From NCBI GenBank assembly GCA_017543725.1, contig JAFYFO010000073.1:1-8320 (forward strand): DNA of 8,320 nucleotides, written 5' to 3'. Made by a program: the position numbers and the translations under genes. The first letter of the stretch is position 1, and each line of letters begins with the position of its first letter. Shown piece after piece: positions 1 to 5,695 of the stretch. This DNA comes from Eubacterium sp. (lineage in GTDB: Bacteria; Bacillota; Clostridia; Oscillospirales; Acutalibacteraceae). A model generated the notes under the pieces. That model worked only from the letters and a program-made list of their open reading frames with translations. It did not search any database and was not told the origin of the DNA.

Positions 1-1330
1 CGGCAGGAATTATTGTTGAAATATTCTCCATACCGTTTATGATTTTTGAATCGGTTACAACAGTGAAAAGCGATTCTTTTCCTGCGATATCGTTTGATGA
101 ATCATAGCCGTATGCTGAAAGGAGGACCCCAGCCATAAGAATTCCGAATGCCGAGCCGAATTTCTGAACAAGCTGAGGAAAGGCGGTTATTGTTGATTCT
201 CTTCTTTCGCCTGTTTTAAACTCATTGAGTTCAACAAGGTCGTAGCCCATTGAATAAAACAAGGTCCAGAAAGTTCCTGCAGCAAGTCCGAGACACGCAG
301 GGCTTAAAACGCACATAATTCTGAGCGAGCCGATTTGGAAATCAAGCCCGAGAATTTTTATCAGGATTTCACCTGATAAAGCAATGCTTAAAAAGAGAAT
401 TGAGGCAAATCTTCTGTCTTTCTTCTCCGCAACTTTTTCAACAAAGGGAACAACTGCCGCCATTGAAGCAACAAGAACAATGATAACTATTGCAATTCCC
501 GTATCATAATCCATACCGATGCAGTCGATAACCATATATGTTAAATTCGACTGAATCATTGATGAAAAGCAGAGATAGAAGAAAACAAACGCCAAAAACC
601 ATTTTGTCGGTTTCAGTTTAAGAATATCCGAAAAGGCTCTGATTGTTGAAAAAATAGTAACCTTTTCATAATTTTCGCCGTCAACTGCCTGTTTCGGCTG
701 ATAAACGCCCTTGAGCGAAGCACAGCAGACATATCCCAGAACAACAGAAATAATGCTGATTATTGCGGCAATAACCGCATAGGCGTTGCTCTCATATTTC
801 TTACCGAGCAAAACCGCAACTGTCGGAACAAGAGCGGGAAGAATGTTTCCTATACCAACCGCAAAGGCGTTGAGAAGTGAGGAAAGTGAACGAATCTGAG
901 TTCTTTCGTCATAGTCTTCCGTAAGTTCCGCAACAACTGCATAATATGGAATTGAATAAAGAGTGTAGAAAATCCAGATAAGCATTGAAATAAATGTGTA
1001 AAGCAGGATTTTAAGCGCCTGAGAGGAAAATCCTGCGCCAATGCTTGTCCACGCCGCGATAAATGTTACCGCAAGCGGCAAAATCGAAATTCGCATAACT
1101 TTTCGCTTATCAACGCCGGGTCTGTCGGTATAATTGCCGATTAACGGGTCTGTTACCGCGTCCCACGCGATTGAAATAAAAATAATGATTGCGCTGTATT
1201 TCGGCTTGATTCCGACAATTTCATTCAGAAATGTTAAATAATATGTGTAAAACATATTATAAACAAGGGATTCCGTGAAAATGCCGAAAGCATATCCGAT
1301 TTTTTTCTTTTTTGTTAAGGATTGTTTCAT
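1..1330 (-). CDS. GPH-family (MelB-like) sugar:cation symporter, C-terminus cut by window edge
   Basis: An open frame of 443 codons begins at ATG 1330-1328 and runs off the left edge. The start is preceded by a GGAAGGGGG Shine-Dalgarno tract about 8 nt away. The protein is strongly hydrophobic with many predicted membrane helices. Residues 56-70 read WDAVTDPLIGNYTDR, the hallmark of the glycoside-pentoside-hexuronide:cation symporter family; Asp57 and Asp61 correspond to the cation-site DxxxD of MelB. A second family signature, ELTEDYDERTQ, lies at about residues 135-145, in the cytoplasmic loop region. The family has about 450-500 residues and 12 helices, so only a short C-terminal piece is missing. 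It probably imports a sugar or glycoside with Na+ or H+. The substrate cannot be read from the sequence, and the downstream partner genes that might reveal it lie outside the window. Confidence 0.9.
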   Translation of the reverse strand, partial: MKQSLTKKKKIGYAFGIFTESLVYNMFYTYYLTFLNEIVGIKPKYSAIIIFISIAWDAVTDPLIGNYTDRPGVDKRKVMRISILPLAVTFIAAWTSIGAGFSSQALKILLYTFISMLIWIFYTLYSIPYYAVVAELTEDYDERTQIRSLSSLLNAFAVGIGNILPALVPTVAVLLGKKYESNAYAVIAAIISIISVVLGYVCCASLKGVYQPKQAVDGENYEKVTIFSTIRAFSDILKLKPTKWFLAFVFFYLCFSSMIQSNLTYMVIDCIGMDYDTGIAIVIIVLVASMAAVVPFVEKVAEKKDRRFASILFLSIALSGEILIKILGLDFQIGSLRIMCVLSPACLGLAAGTFWTLFYSMGYDLVELNEFKTGERRESTITAFPQLVQKFGSAFGILMAGVLLSAYGYDSSNDIAGKESLFTVVTDSKIINGMENISTIIPA

Positions 1331-1359
1331 AAAAAATACCCCCTTCCAATCCAACTTTG

Positions 1360-1388
1360 ATTATACGACCATAAAAATTATTATTCAA
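1360..1388 (-). promoter_or_regulatory. Sigma-70 type promoter of the GPH transporter gene
   Basis: On the minus strand a -35 TTGAAT (1388-1383) is followed after exactly 17 bp by a consensus -10 TATAAT (1365-1360). The expected start near 1353 gives a leader of about 23 nt before the Shine-Dalgarno and ATG. This implies the transporter is transcribed independently of the tRNA locus, from which it is also separated by the 1446-1482 hairpin. Confidence 0.7.
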
Positions 1389-1420
1389 TAAACAAATTAT
1401 TAAATCAGTATACTTTTTGT

Positions 1421-1433
1421 TTCAAGTCCTGTT
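1421..1433 (+). repeat. 13-nt inverted copy of the tRNA-Leu T-arm
   Basis: TTCAAGTCCTGTT on the plus strand is identical to the T-loop, T-stem and acceptor-junction segment of the adjacent tRNA-Leu, which is encoded on the minus strand at 1505-1493. In a long tRNA precursor this stretch would be perfectly complementary to the tRNA's own T-arm. It may be a remnant of an inverted duplication, or chance. Confidence 0.55.
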
Positions 1434-1445
1434 TTTATTGTATTA

Positions 1446-1482
1446 TTAAACAAAGGATACCGCAGGGGTATCCTTTGTTTAA
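1446..1482 (-). terminator. Strong hairpin after tRNA-Leu, probable (bidirectional) terminator
   Basis: A perfect 16-bp stem (1446-1461 with 1467-1482) surrounds a 5-nt loop. The stem is GC-rich near the loop and ends in A/T tracts (AAACAAAGG / CCTTTGTTT). It begins immediately after the encoded CCA of the tRNA, the expected place for a tRNA terminator. The downstream U-tract on the minus strand is interrupted (TTTGTTTAATAATA), so it may work in either direction or also serve as a processing stem. Confidence 0.75.
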
Positions 1483-1567
1483 TGGTGCGAGTAACAGGAC
1501 TTGAACCTGCACGGGGGTGCCCACTAGATCCTAAATCTAGCGCGTCTGCCAATTCCGCCATACTCGC
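1483..1567 (-). tRNA. tRNA-Leu(TAG), with encoded CCA
   Basis: The minus strand folds as a complete class II tRNA. The 7-bp acceptor stem pairs GCGAGTA (1567-1561) with TACTCGC (1493-1487), followed by discriminator A (1486) and encoded CCA (1485-1483). The D-arm carries the usual leucine-type GGCGGAATTGGCAGACGC. The anticodon stem pairs CTAGA with TCTAG around the loop TTTAGGA, giving anticodon TAG (1533-1531), which reads CUA and other CUN codons. A long variable arm and a T-arm with GGTTCAAGTCC follow. All elements appear intact, so this should be functional. Its 5' end is only about 18 nt from a partial tRNA-Leu copy (1586-1640), and no good promoter lies directly upstream. The nearest consensus promoter is at 2463-2491, beyond the inserted material. 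Confidence 0.95.
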
Positions 1568-1585
1568 ATTTTTACTATTTACTTG

Positions 1586-1640
1586 TCACCGAGGCAGCAA
1601 CAGCGAAATCCAGCGTGTTTGCCAGTTTCACCATACCCGC
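1586..1640 (-). repeat. Half-tRNA-Leu repeat, copy C (5' half plus 20-nt foreign tail)
   Basis: On the minus strand the first 35 nt (1640-1606) are a diverged tRNA-Leu 5' half: acceptor strand, D-arm and the start of the anticodon stem (CACGCTGGATTT). Instead of the anticodon and 3' half, the sequence continues CGCTGTTGCTGCCTCGGTGA. It matches copy B (2188-2242) at about 45 of 55 positions with no gaps, including this non-tRNA tail. No T-arm or 3' acceptor strand follows, so it cannot fold as a tRNA. It lies just 3' of the lipoprotein stop codon and just 5' of the intact tRNA-Leu. Confidence 0.75.
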
Positions 1641-1651
1641 TTATTAACTTT

Positions 1652-2176
1652 TTAAGCAACTTCTATTACTTCATAAACGATAGTCGGTACTTCAGCCATA
1701 GGATTTAAAGTAACAGTATACTCTAATCCGCTAATAGATAATTCTATAGTTTGAATATCGTTTTCATCGCTAACACTTACAGAACCGATTCCTGCTTTAT
1801 AAACATAGTTGTTCCAACTTGAGCAATAAAGTCCATAAATATCATTAAAGGTTTTTCTTTCCCATATTTTATCTTCCGTCGGATTGTCTACAGTATATAC
1901 AATTCTGTTATCTTCATATTGAGCCTTAAACTTAAGGTCATAACTGCCATAAGTAAAAGTATTCTTTAATTTTGAATTATCAGGATGATATTCTAAGTCA
2001 GAATTTGGAGTATTTGTGTAAGCAAATAATCCCGTATTAAACTCTGCAACAAACTGCACATATCCATCTGAATCTCTGTTTTTATCAAGCAGATTACTTG
2101 CCGGTATATGTGAGCAAGCAGAGAAACTGAACAAAACCATTGTTATAGCAATTAATAACGAAATAATCTTTTTCAT
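1652..2176 (-). CDS. Small predicted lipoprotein of unknown function
   Basis: This encodes a 174-residue protein starting at ATG 2176, preceded by GAAAGGAAAAAAC, a good Shine-Dalgarno. The frame is open to an upstream ATG at 2263, but those 29 codons only translate the half-tRNA repeat (MAELADALD...), so the shorter start is chosen. The N-terminus is MKKII followed by a hydrophobic stretch and a lipobox-like FSAC with Cys21, implying a lipid-anchored exported protein. The -3 residue is Phe rather than the usual Leu/Val, so the lipobox is imperfect. The mature part is polar, rich in Tyr, Asn and Thr, probably beta-rich, with alternating patterns such as TIELSISGLEYTVTL near the C-terminus. I recognise no family. 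It is AT-richer than its neighbours and sits alone between two direct half-tRNA repeats, consistent with acquired cargo. This is an inference. Confidence 0.7.
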   Translation of the reverse strand: MKKIISLLIAITMVLFSFSACSHIPASNLLDKNRDSDGYVQFVAEFNTGLFAYTNTPNSDLEYHPDNSKLKNTFTYGSYDLKFKAQYEDNRIVYTVDNPTEDKIWERKTFNDIYGLYCSSWNNYVYKAGIGSVSVSDENDIQTIELSISGLEYTVTLNPMAEVPTIVYEVIEVA

Positions 2177-2187
2177 GTTTTTTCCTT

Positions 2188-2242
2188 TCACCGAGGTAGC
2201 GATAGCGAAATCCAGCGCGTCTGCCAATTCCGCCATACTCTC
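2188..2242 (-). repeat. Half-tRNA-Leu repeat, copy B (5' half plus 20-nt foreign tail)
   Basis: Minus-strand positions 2242-2208 match the intact tRNA-Leu 5' half at 33 of 35 nt (acceptor strand, D-arm, start of anticodon arm). The sequence then switches to CGCTATCGCTACCTCGGTGA, shared with copy C but not with any tRNA. The tail runs into the Shine-Dalgarno of the lipoprotein gene. Read as codons it yields the false N-terminus of that gene. One acceptor position is altered (GAGAGTA instead of GCGAGTA), and no 3' half exists. Confidence 0.8.
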
Positions 2243-2269
2243 ATAATTAATTTTGTTCAACAACAGAGT

Positions 2270-2306
2270 TTAAACCGCAACGACACGCGAAACTTTTGCG
2301 GTTTAA
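2270..2306. repeat. Stem-loop 1 (11-bp stem)
   Basis: TTAAACCGCAA (2270-2280) pairs perfectly with TTGCGGTTTAA (2296-2306) around a 15-nt loop. On the plus strand it is followed by TCTTTTAT, and on the minus strand by a mixed sequence. It could be a weak terminator, or the last of three consecutive hairpins in the region between tRNA remnants A and B. Confidence 0.55.
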
Positions 2307-2315
2307 TCTTTTATA

Positions 2316-2342
2316 CCGATGCGGATACTTGTACCGCATCGG
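2316..2342. repeat. Stem-loop 2 (9-bp GC-rich stem)
   Basis: CCGATGCGG (2316-2324) pairs perfectly with CCGCATCGG (2334-2342), with a 9-nt loop that itself contains TAC/GTA. There is no T-run on either side, so a structural RNA element or protein-binding palindrome fits better than a terminator. Confidence 0.55.
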
Positions 2343-2348
2343 AGAGGA

Positions 2349-2428
2349 AAAACATCAGCAGTGATTATTAATGCATTGCTCATATCAAATATCAAAGAGC
2401 AATACATTTCAATCACGTAAGATGTTTT
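2349..2428. repeat. 80-nt imperfect inverted repeat (stem-loop 3)
   Basis: Nested pairing: AAAACATC with GATGTTTT (2349-2356/2421-2428), GTGATT with AATCAC (2361-2366/2411-2416), AATG with CATT (2370-2373/2405-2408), and ATTGCTC with GAGCAAT (2375-2381/2397-2403). That is about 25 bp in an 80-nt unit. The loop contains a TTTGATA tandem repeat on the minus strand, and the minus strand ends in a T5 run. It begins 5 nt after tRNA remnant A. It could be a small non-autonomous element, a terminator or a structured RNA; the sequence alone does not decide. Confidence 0.6.
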
Positions 2429-2433
2429 GACGA

Positions 2434-2447
2434 CCGCCATACTCGCA
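2434..2447 (-). pseudogene. tRNA-Leu 5'-end remnant A
   Basis: TGCGAGTATGGCGG on the minus strand is identical to the first 13 nt of the intact tRNA-Leu plus the preceding T. After it the sequence diverges completely into the 80-nt hairpin. It lies about 16 nt downstream of a consensus -10 box, exactly where a tRNA would start. It therefore looks like the beginning of the original tRNA gene, cut after position 13. Confidence 0.6.
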
Positions 2448-2462
2448 AATTATTGCTTTGTT

Positions 2463-2491
2463 ATTCTAACACTTTAATATATTATTTTCAA
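2463..2491 (-). promoter_or_regulatory. Sigma-70 promoter reading into the tRNA-Leu remnant array
   Basis: On the minus strand TTGAAA (2491-2486), a 17-bp spacer and TAGAAT (2468-2463) form a near-consensus promoter, followed by an AT-rich start region and then tRNA remnant A. It lies just past the stop codon of the CPC gene (2498-2496). It overlaps a 7-bp inverted repeat AACACTT/AAGTGTT (2468-2474/2490-2496), which might attenuate read-through from the operon. Confidence 0.65.
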
Positions 2492-2495
2492 GTGT

Positions 2496-2768
2496 TTATT
2501 TTGCGTTCTTCTTTGCAAGAGAGGAGAGTTCGGGAAACTTTTTTGTTATATAATCATATCCGCCCTTGCTGTGCGGAAGGGTGCAGGCGGAACAATCCTT
2601 TATCCCCTTTTCGTTATATGAAAAATTTCCGCCGCATTTATCGCCCAGAGTGTAAAGCGGGCAGAAGCAGAAAAGGCAGTTGAAATAATCGCCCTCAATT
2701 TTATGGCAGGGGAAATATTCACAATTTATGTTTTTGAAATATGAATAATCATTTGATTTTTCAATCAT
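2496..2768 (-). CDS. Cysteine-rich small-domain (CPC family) protein
   Basis: This encodes 90 residues. ATG 2768-2766 overlaps the comF stop as ATGA, and an AGGAAG Shine-Dalgarno lies inside the end of comF; the longer upstream frame would only re-read comF sequence. Eight cysteines (16, 21, 31, 34, 36, 45, 59, 62) occur in the order CEYFPCH, NCLFCFCPLY, CGGNF, DCSAC-x2-PH. This matches the short Cys_rich_CPC domain family, thought to bind metal; its biochemical role is unknown. Family members occur as stand-alone mini-proteins or as fusions in anaerobes. Being last in the operon and translationally coupled to comF, it should be co-expressed with it, but a competence role is not established. 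Confidence 0.85.
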   Translation of the reverse strand: MIEKSNDYSYFKNINCEYFPCHKIEGDYFNCLFCFCPLYTLGDKCGGNFSYNEKGIKDCSACTLPHSKGGYDYITKKFPELSSLAKKNAK

Positions 2769-3487
2769 TTTGCTTCTTCCTTTTTGCTCTTTGGCTTGGT
2801 CATACAGAAAGTTGCCGCATAAACTGCGTTTGCGCCATAGGCGTTTAAAACAAACGAACATTCGTTTATGGTGCTTCCCGTTGTTTTGATATCGTCGATA
2901 AGAAGAATTGTTTTGCCGTCCGCGCTTTTTCCTTCAGCCAGATCAAACGCGCCCCTGAGGTTAACTTTCCTCTGCTGAGCGCTGCTTCTCTTTTGCTGAG
3001 GGGTGTTTTTGATTTTAATCAGAAGTTCTTCAACCGGAATTTTGAGTTTTTCCGATACTCCGTTTGCAAGGAGTTCGGATTGGTTATATCCCCTTTTTTC
3101 AAGTTTCTTCTTAGTCAGCGGAACAAAAGTTATGCAATCAAAATCAATCTCGCTGAATCTTTCGGAAATATACTGCGCCATTCTTTTTGACATTTCGGGC
3201 GCAAGTTCGGGATAGCCGTAATCCTTGAATCTGTTTGCCGCCGCCGCAATACTGTCTTTATAATAATACGGCGCAATAAATCTCTTATATTCGGGCTTTC
3301 TCTCCTTCTTTTTGCAAGCACATTCTTTCTTGGGATTTCCGCAAAGGCTGCAGAGTTCGCCCTCAATCATTTTAATAATTGCACATTCTTCACAAAGTTC
3401 TTCATCAAGCGCAACAACTTCGCCGCAAAGATTGCAGCGCCTCGGAAACAAAGAATATGAAAGTTTATATAAAGCCTCTTTTATCAT
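2765..3487 (-). CDS. comF: ComF family phosphoribosyltransferase-like protein
   Basis: This encodes 240 residues starting at ATG 3487, in an ATGA overlap with the upstream comEA-like stop. The N-terminus carries a four-pair cysteine cluster typical of ComF zinc binding (C18xxC21, C32xxC35, C46xxC49, C56xC58). The rest is a type I phosphoribosyltransferase fold: RGYNQSELLA at 132-141, the TPxQKRSSAQQRKxNLRGAF region at 162-181, and the PRPP loop DDIKTTGST at 198-206. In naturally competent bacteria ComF acts in the cytoplasm after DNA uptake, interacting with single-strand DNA-processing proteins such as DprA and PriA; many non-transformable species also keep it. Length and domain order are normal for the family. 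It is translationally coupled to its neighbours on both sides. Confidence 0.93.
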   Translation of the reverse strand: MIKEALYKLSYSLFPRRCNLCGEVVALDEELCEECAIIKMIEGELCSLCGNPKKECACKKKERKPEYKRFIAPYYYKDSIAAAANRFKDYGYPELAPEMSKRMAQYISERFSEIDFDCITFVPLTKKKLEKRGYNQSELLANGVSEKLKIPVEELLIKIKNTPQQKRSSAQQRKVNLRGAFDLAEGKSADGKTILLIDDIKTTGSTINECSFVLNAYGANAVYAATFCMTKPKSKKEEAK

Positions 3488-3834
3488 ACTTCTAAATACG
3501 GAAAAATCTCATAGTAAACTTTATCGCTTACACCTTTAATATTCTTAATCTGACTGACATCTGTATAGCCGCCGATTTCCTTTCTGTAGGAAACAATTGA
3601 AACGGCAATTTCTTCGCTAAGCCCCTCAATAGTTTTCAGTTCGTCAACACTTGCTTTGTTGATATCAAGCGGATAAGAAACCGAAACGGCGGCGGTTGTT
3701 GACTCGATTGTGTATTTATAATCAGCGCTTTTATACACCTTCGGAGCGCTCAGCGCAACATAGAGCAAAATCCCCGCAAAGAAGAGCAAAGCAATGCCAA
3801 TCATAAAGAGAGTTTGTTTTTTATCGCTTTTCAT
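3484..3834 (-). CDS. Short ComEA-type helix-hairpin-helix DNA-binding membrane protein
   Basis: This encodes 116 residues from ATG 3834, with AAGGGA as Shine-Dalgarno; the start lies 14 nt inside the 3' end of ygiQ. A charged N-terminus (MKSDKK) is followed by one membrane helix at about residues 8-29, a linker, and a ComEA-like tandem helix-hairpin-helix domain at about 55-115. Its signatures are DINKASVDELKTIEGLSEE and GGYTDVSQIKNIKGVSDK. In Bacillus ComEA is the surface DNA receptor for transformation, but it is about 200 residues and has an SLBB/linker region between anchor and HhH. Here that part is absent, so the DNA-binding unit is held close to the membrane. Placement directly before comF supports a DNA-uptake role. 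No comEC is in view, so function in transformation is inferred. Confidence 0.88.
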   Translation of the reverse strand: MKSDKKQTLFMIGIALLFFAGILLYVALSAPKVYKSADYKYTIESTTAAVSVSYPLDINKASVDELKTIEGLSEEIAVSIVSYRKEIGGYTDVSQIKNIKGVSDKVYYEIFPYLEV

Positions 3835-5695
3835 AACGCTTTCCCTTTTTCTTTTTATTCCCTCTGTTTTCAGGCTTTTTTCCGCCGCTTCGATAATTAT
3901 TATTCTGAGGAGCGTTTATAAGGCATTTTTCGCCGTTTCCTATTAAATCAAAACGCTTTGCCTTTTTGAGCGCCTCTTCAACAAGGCTTTTGTTTTTCGG
4001 ATTGAAATACTGCAAAAGCGCCCTTTGAAGCGCTTTATCGTGGGGATTCTTCGCGCAGTAAACCTCTTGCATTGTGTATGGGTCAAGCCCTGTATAATAC
4101 ATAGTTGTTGAAATCGTTCCGGGCGTTGGATAGAAATCCTGAACCTGCTCGGGGCGAATATGCTTTTTCTTTAAAAAGAGCGCAAGTTCAATTGCATCAT
4201 CAAGAGTTGAGCCGGGGTGGCTTGACATTAAATAAGGAACAAGATACTGCTCTTTGTTTATCTCGCCGGTATATTTGAAATATCTTTTTGAAAATTCAAT
4301 ATACGCCTCGATATGGGGCTTTCCCATTTTATCAAGAACCGCCGCGCTGCAATGCTCGGGAGCAACTTTGAGTTGACCCGAAACATGGTGACTGACAAGT
4401 TCTCTGAAAAATGTTTCATCCCTGTCTTCAAGCAGATAATCATATCTTATGCCCGAGCGGATAAAAACTTTTTTAACCTTCGGAAGCGACCTTACGCTTC
4501 TTAAAATATCAAGATATTCGCTGTGGTCAGCCTCAAGATTTTTGCAGGGCTCAGGCGCAAGACATTTCTTGCCCTTGCAGAGCCCGTGTTCCTTCTGAAA
4601 TTCGCAGGAGGGTTTTCTGAAATTCGCAGTCGGTCCGCCGATATCGTGGATATACCCCTTGAAATTCGGCATTTCGGTTAGTTTTTTTGCTTCTTCAATA
4701 ATACTTTCCTTGCTTCTTGTTGTAACAAATCTTCCCTGATGAAAAGCAATTGAGCAGAAATTGCACGCGCCGAAACATCCCCTGTTATGAGTTATTGAAA
4801 ATTCAACCTCCTGAATTCCGGGAACTCCGCCTTCTTTTTCATACATCGGATGATAAGCCCTTGCATAATCAAGCGAATAAACCCAGTCGAGTTCTTCGGT
4901 TGTCAGAGGCGGCATCGGAGGATTCTGAACGACCATCATTTTGCCGTGTTTTTGCTTTATTACCCTGCCCCTTATATGGTCCTGCTCATCCTGCTGAATA
5001 CGGGAAGCCTTTGCATATTCCGTTTTTGAATTCTTAACATTATCAAAAGAAGGACATTCAACGCCGACATAGGGAGTTTCACGAACATCAACGGCATATG
5101 AAGTTCCTTTTATATCGTGAAGTTCGCTTATTTTTTCACCGTTATCAAGGCGCTGAGCCATTTCAATAATCTGGTTTTCGCCCATACCGAAGATGAGCAA
5201 ATTCGCGCCCGATTCAAGGAGAATACTCTCTTTAACGCAATCGTCCCAATAATCGTAGTGCGCAAATCTTCTAAGCGACGCTTCAAGTCCGCCGATAACA
5301 ACGGGAACATCGGGAAAAGCGCTTTTAGCCAGTTTTGAATAAACCGCAACCGCTCTGTCGGGTCTTTTGCCGATAACTCCGCCCGCTGTGTAGGCGTCCT
5401 GCGAGCGTTTTTTCTTTGCAACAGTGTAGTGCGCAACCATTGAATCAATGTTTCCGCTCGTTATAAGAAACGCCAGCCTCGGCTTTCCGAACTTAACAAA
5501 ATCAGCCGTGCTATGCCAATCGGGCTGGCTTAGTACGGCTACTTTAAATCCTTTTGCTTCAAGGACTCTTGTTATAATTGCTGCACCGAAAGAAGGATGG
5601 TCAACATAAGCGTCGCCCGTTATGTAAACAAAATCGGGCTGCTGCCATCCTCTTTGGTTCATTTCTTTTTTTGTTACAGGGAGAAATTTATTCAT
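3821..5695 (-). CDS. ygiQ: YgiQ family radical SAM protein
   Basis: This encodes 624 residues with ATG 5695 as chosen start (sequence [12 protein letters not shown]). A run of upstream in-frame Met codons (to 5707) overlaps the ftsK end; no strong Shine-Dalgarno is seen, suggesting translation coupled to ftsK, whose stop is at 5690-5688. The N-terminal domain (TGDAYVDHPSFGAAII, then DWH) and the radical SAM cluster GCFGACNFCSI (C307, C311, C314) are diagnostic. The C-terminal DUF3362-type segment includes KNPHDKALQRALLQY. These proteins bind a [4Fe-4S] cluster and cleave S-adenosylmethionine; the substrate is not known. The tail is Lys/Arg/Gly/Asn-rich (GGKKPENRGNKKKKGKR), suggesting nucleic-acid contact. 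Length and domain order are typical. It overlaps the downstream comEA-like gene by 14 nt. Confidence 0.93.
   Translation of the reverse strand: MNKFLPVTKKEMNQRGWQQPDFVYITGDAYVDHPSFGAAIITRVLEAKGFKVAVLSQPDWHSTADFVKFGKPRLAFLITSGNIDSMVAHYTVAKKKRSQDAYTAGGVIGKRPDRAVAVYSKLAKSAFPDVPVVIGGLEASLRRFAHYDYWDDCVKESILLESGANLLIFGMGENQIIEMAQRLDNGEKISELHDIKGTSYAVDVRETPYVGVECPSFDNVKNSKTEYAKASRIQQDEQDHIRGRVIKQKHGKMMVVQNPPMPPLTTEELDWVYSLDYARAYHPMYEKEGGVPGIQEVEFSITHNRGCFGACNFCSIAFHQGRFVTTRSKESIIEEAKKLTEMPNFKGYIHDIGGPTANFRKPSCEFQKEHGLCKGKKCLAPEPCKNLEADHSEYLDILRSVRSLPKVKKVFIRSGIRYDYLLEDRDETFFRELVSHHVSGQLKVAPEHCSAAVLDKMGKPHIEAYIEFSKRYFKYTGEINKEQYLVPYLMSSHPGSTLDDAIELALFLKKKHIRPEQVQDFYPTPGTISTTMYYTGLDPYTMQEVYCAKNPHDKALQRALLQYFNPKNKSLVEEALKKAKRFDLIGNGEKCLINAPQNNNYRSGGKKPENRGNKKKKGKRYEKR

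Noticed and set aside
850..1041. Small minus-strand frame of 63 codons inside the GPH transporter
   Set aside because: It overlaps a long transmembrane protein frame with family motifs; it is a shadow frame with no ribosome site.
1586..1640. A second functional tRNA-Leu upstream of the intact one
   Set aside because: It matches only to the anticodon stem. There is no anticodon loop, T-arm or 3' acceptor strand.
2177..2263. Upstream start of the lipoprotein frame giving a 203-residue protein
   Set aside because: The added N-terminus (MAELADALD...) is simply the half-tRNA-Leu repeat read as codons. The ATG at 2176 has a proper Shine-Dalgarno and begins a signal peptide.
2769..2861. Longer start for the CPC protein at 2861
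   Set aside because: These codons lie inside comF in another frame. The ATG at 2768 has a Shine-Dalgarno and the typical ATGA overlap, and fits the family length.
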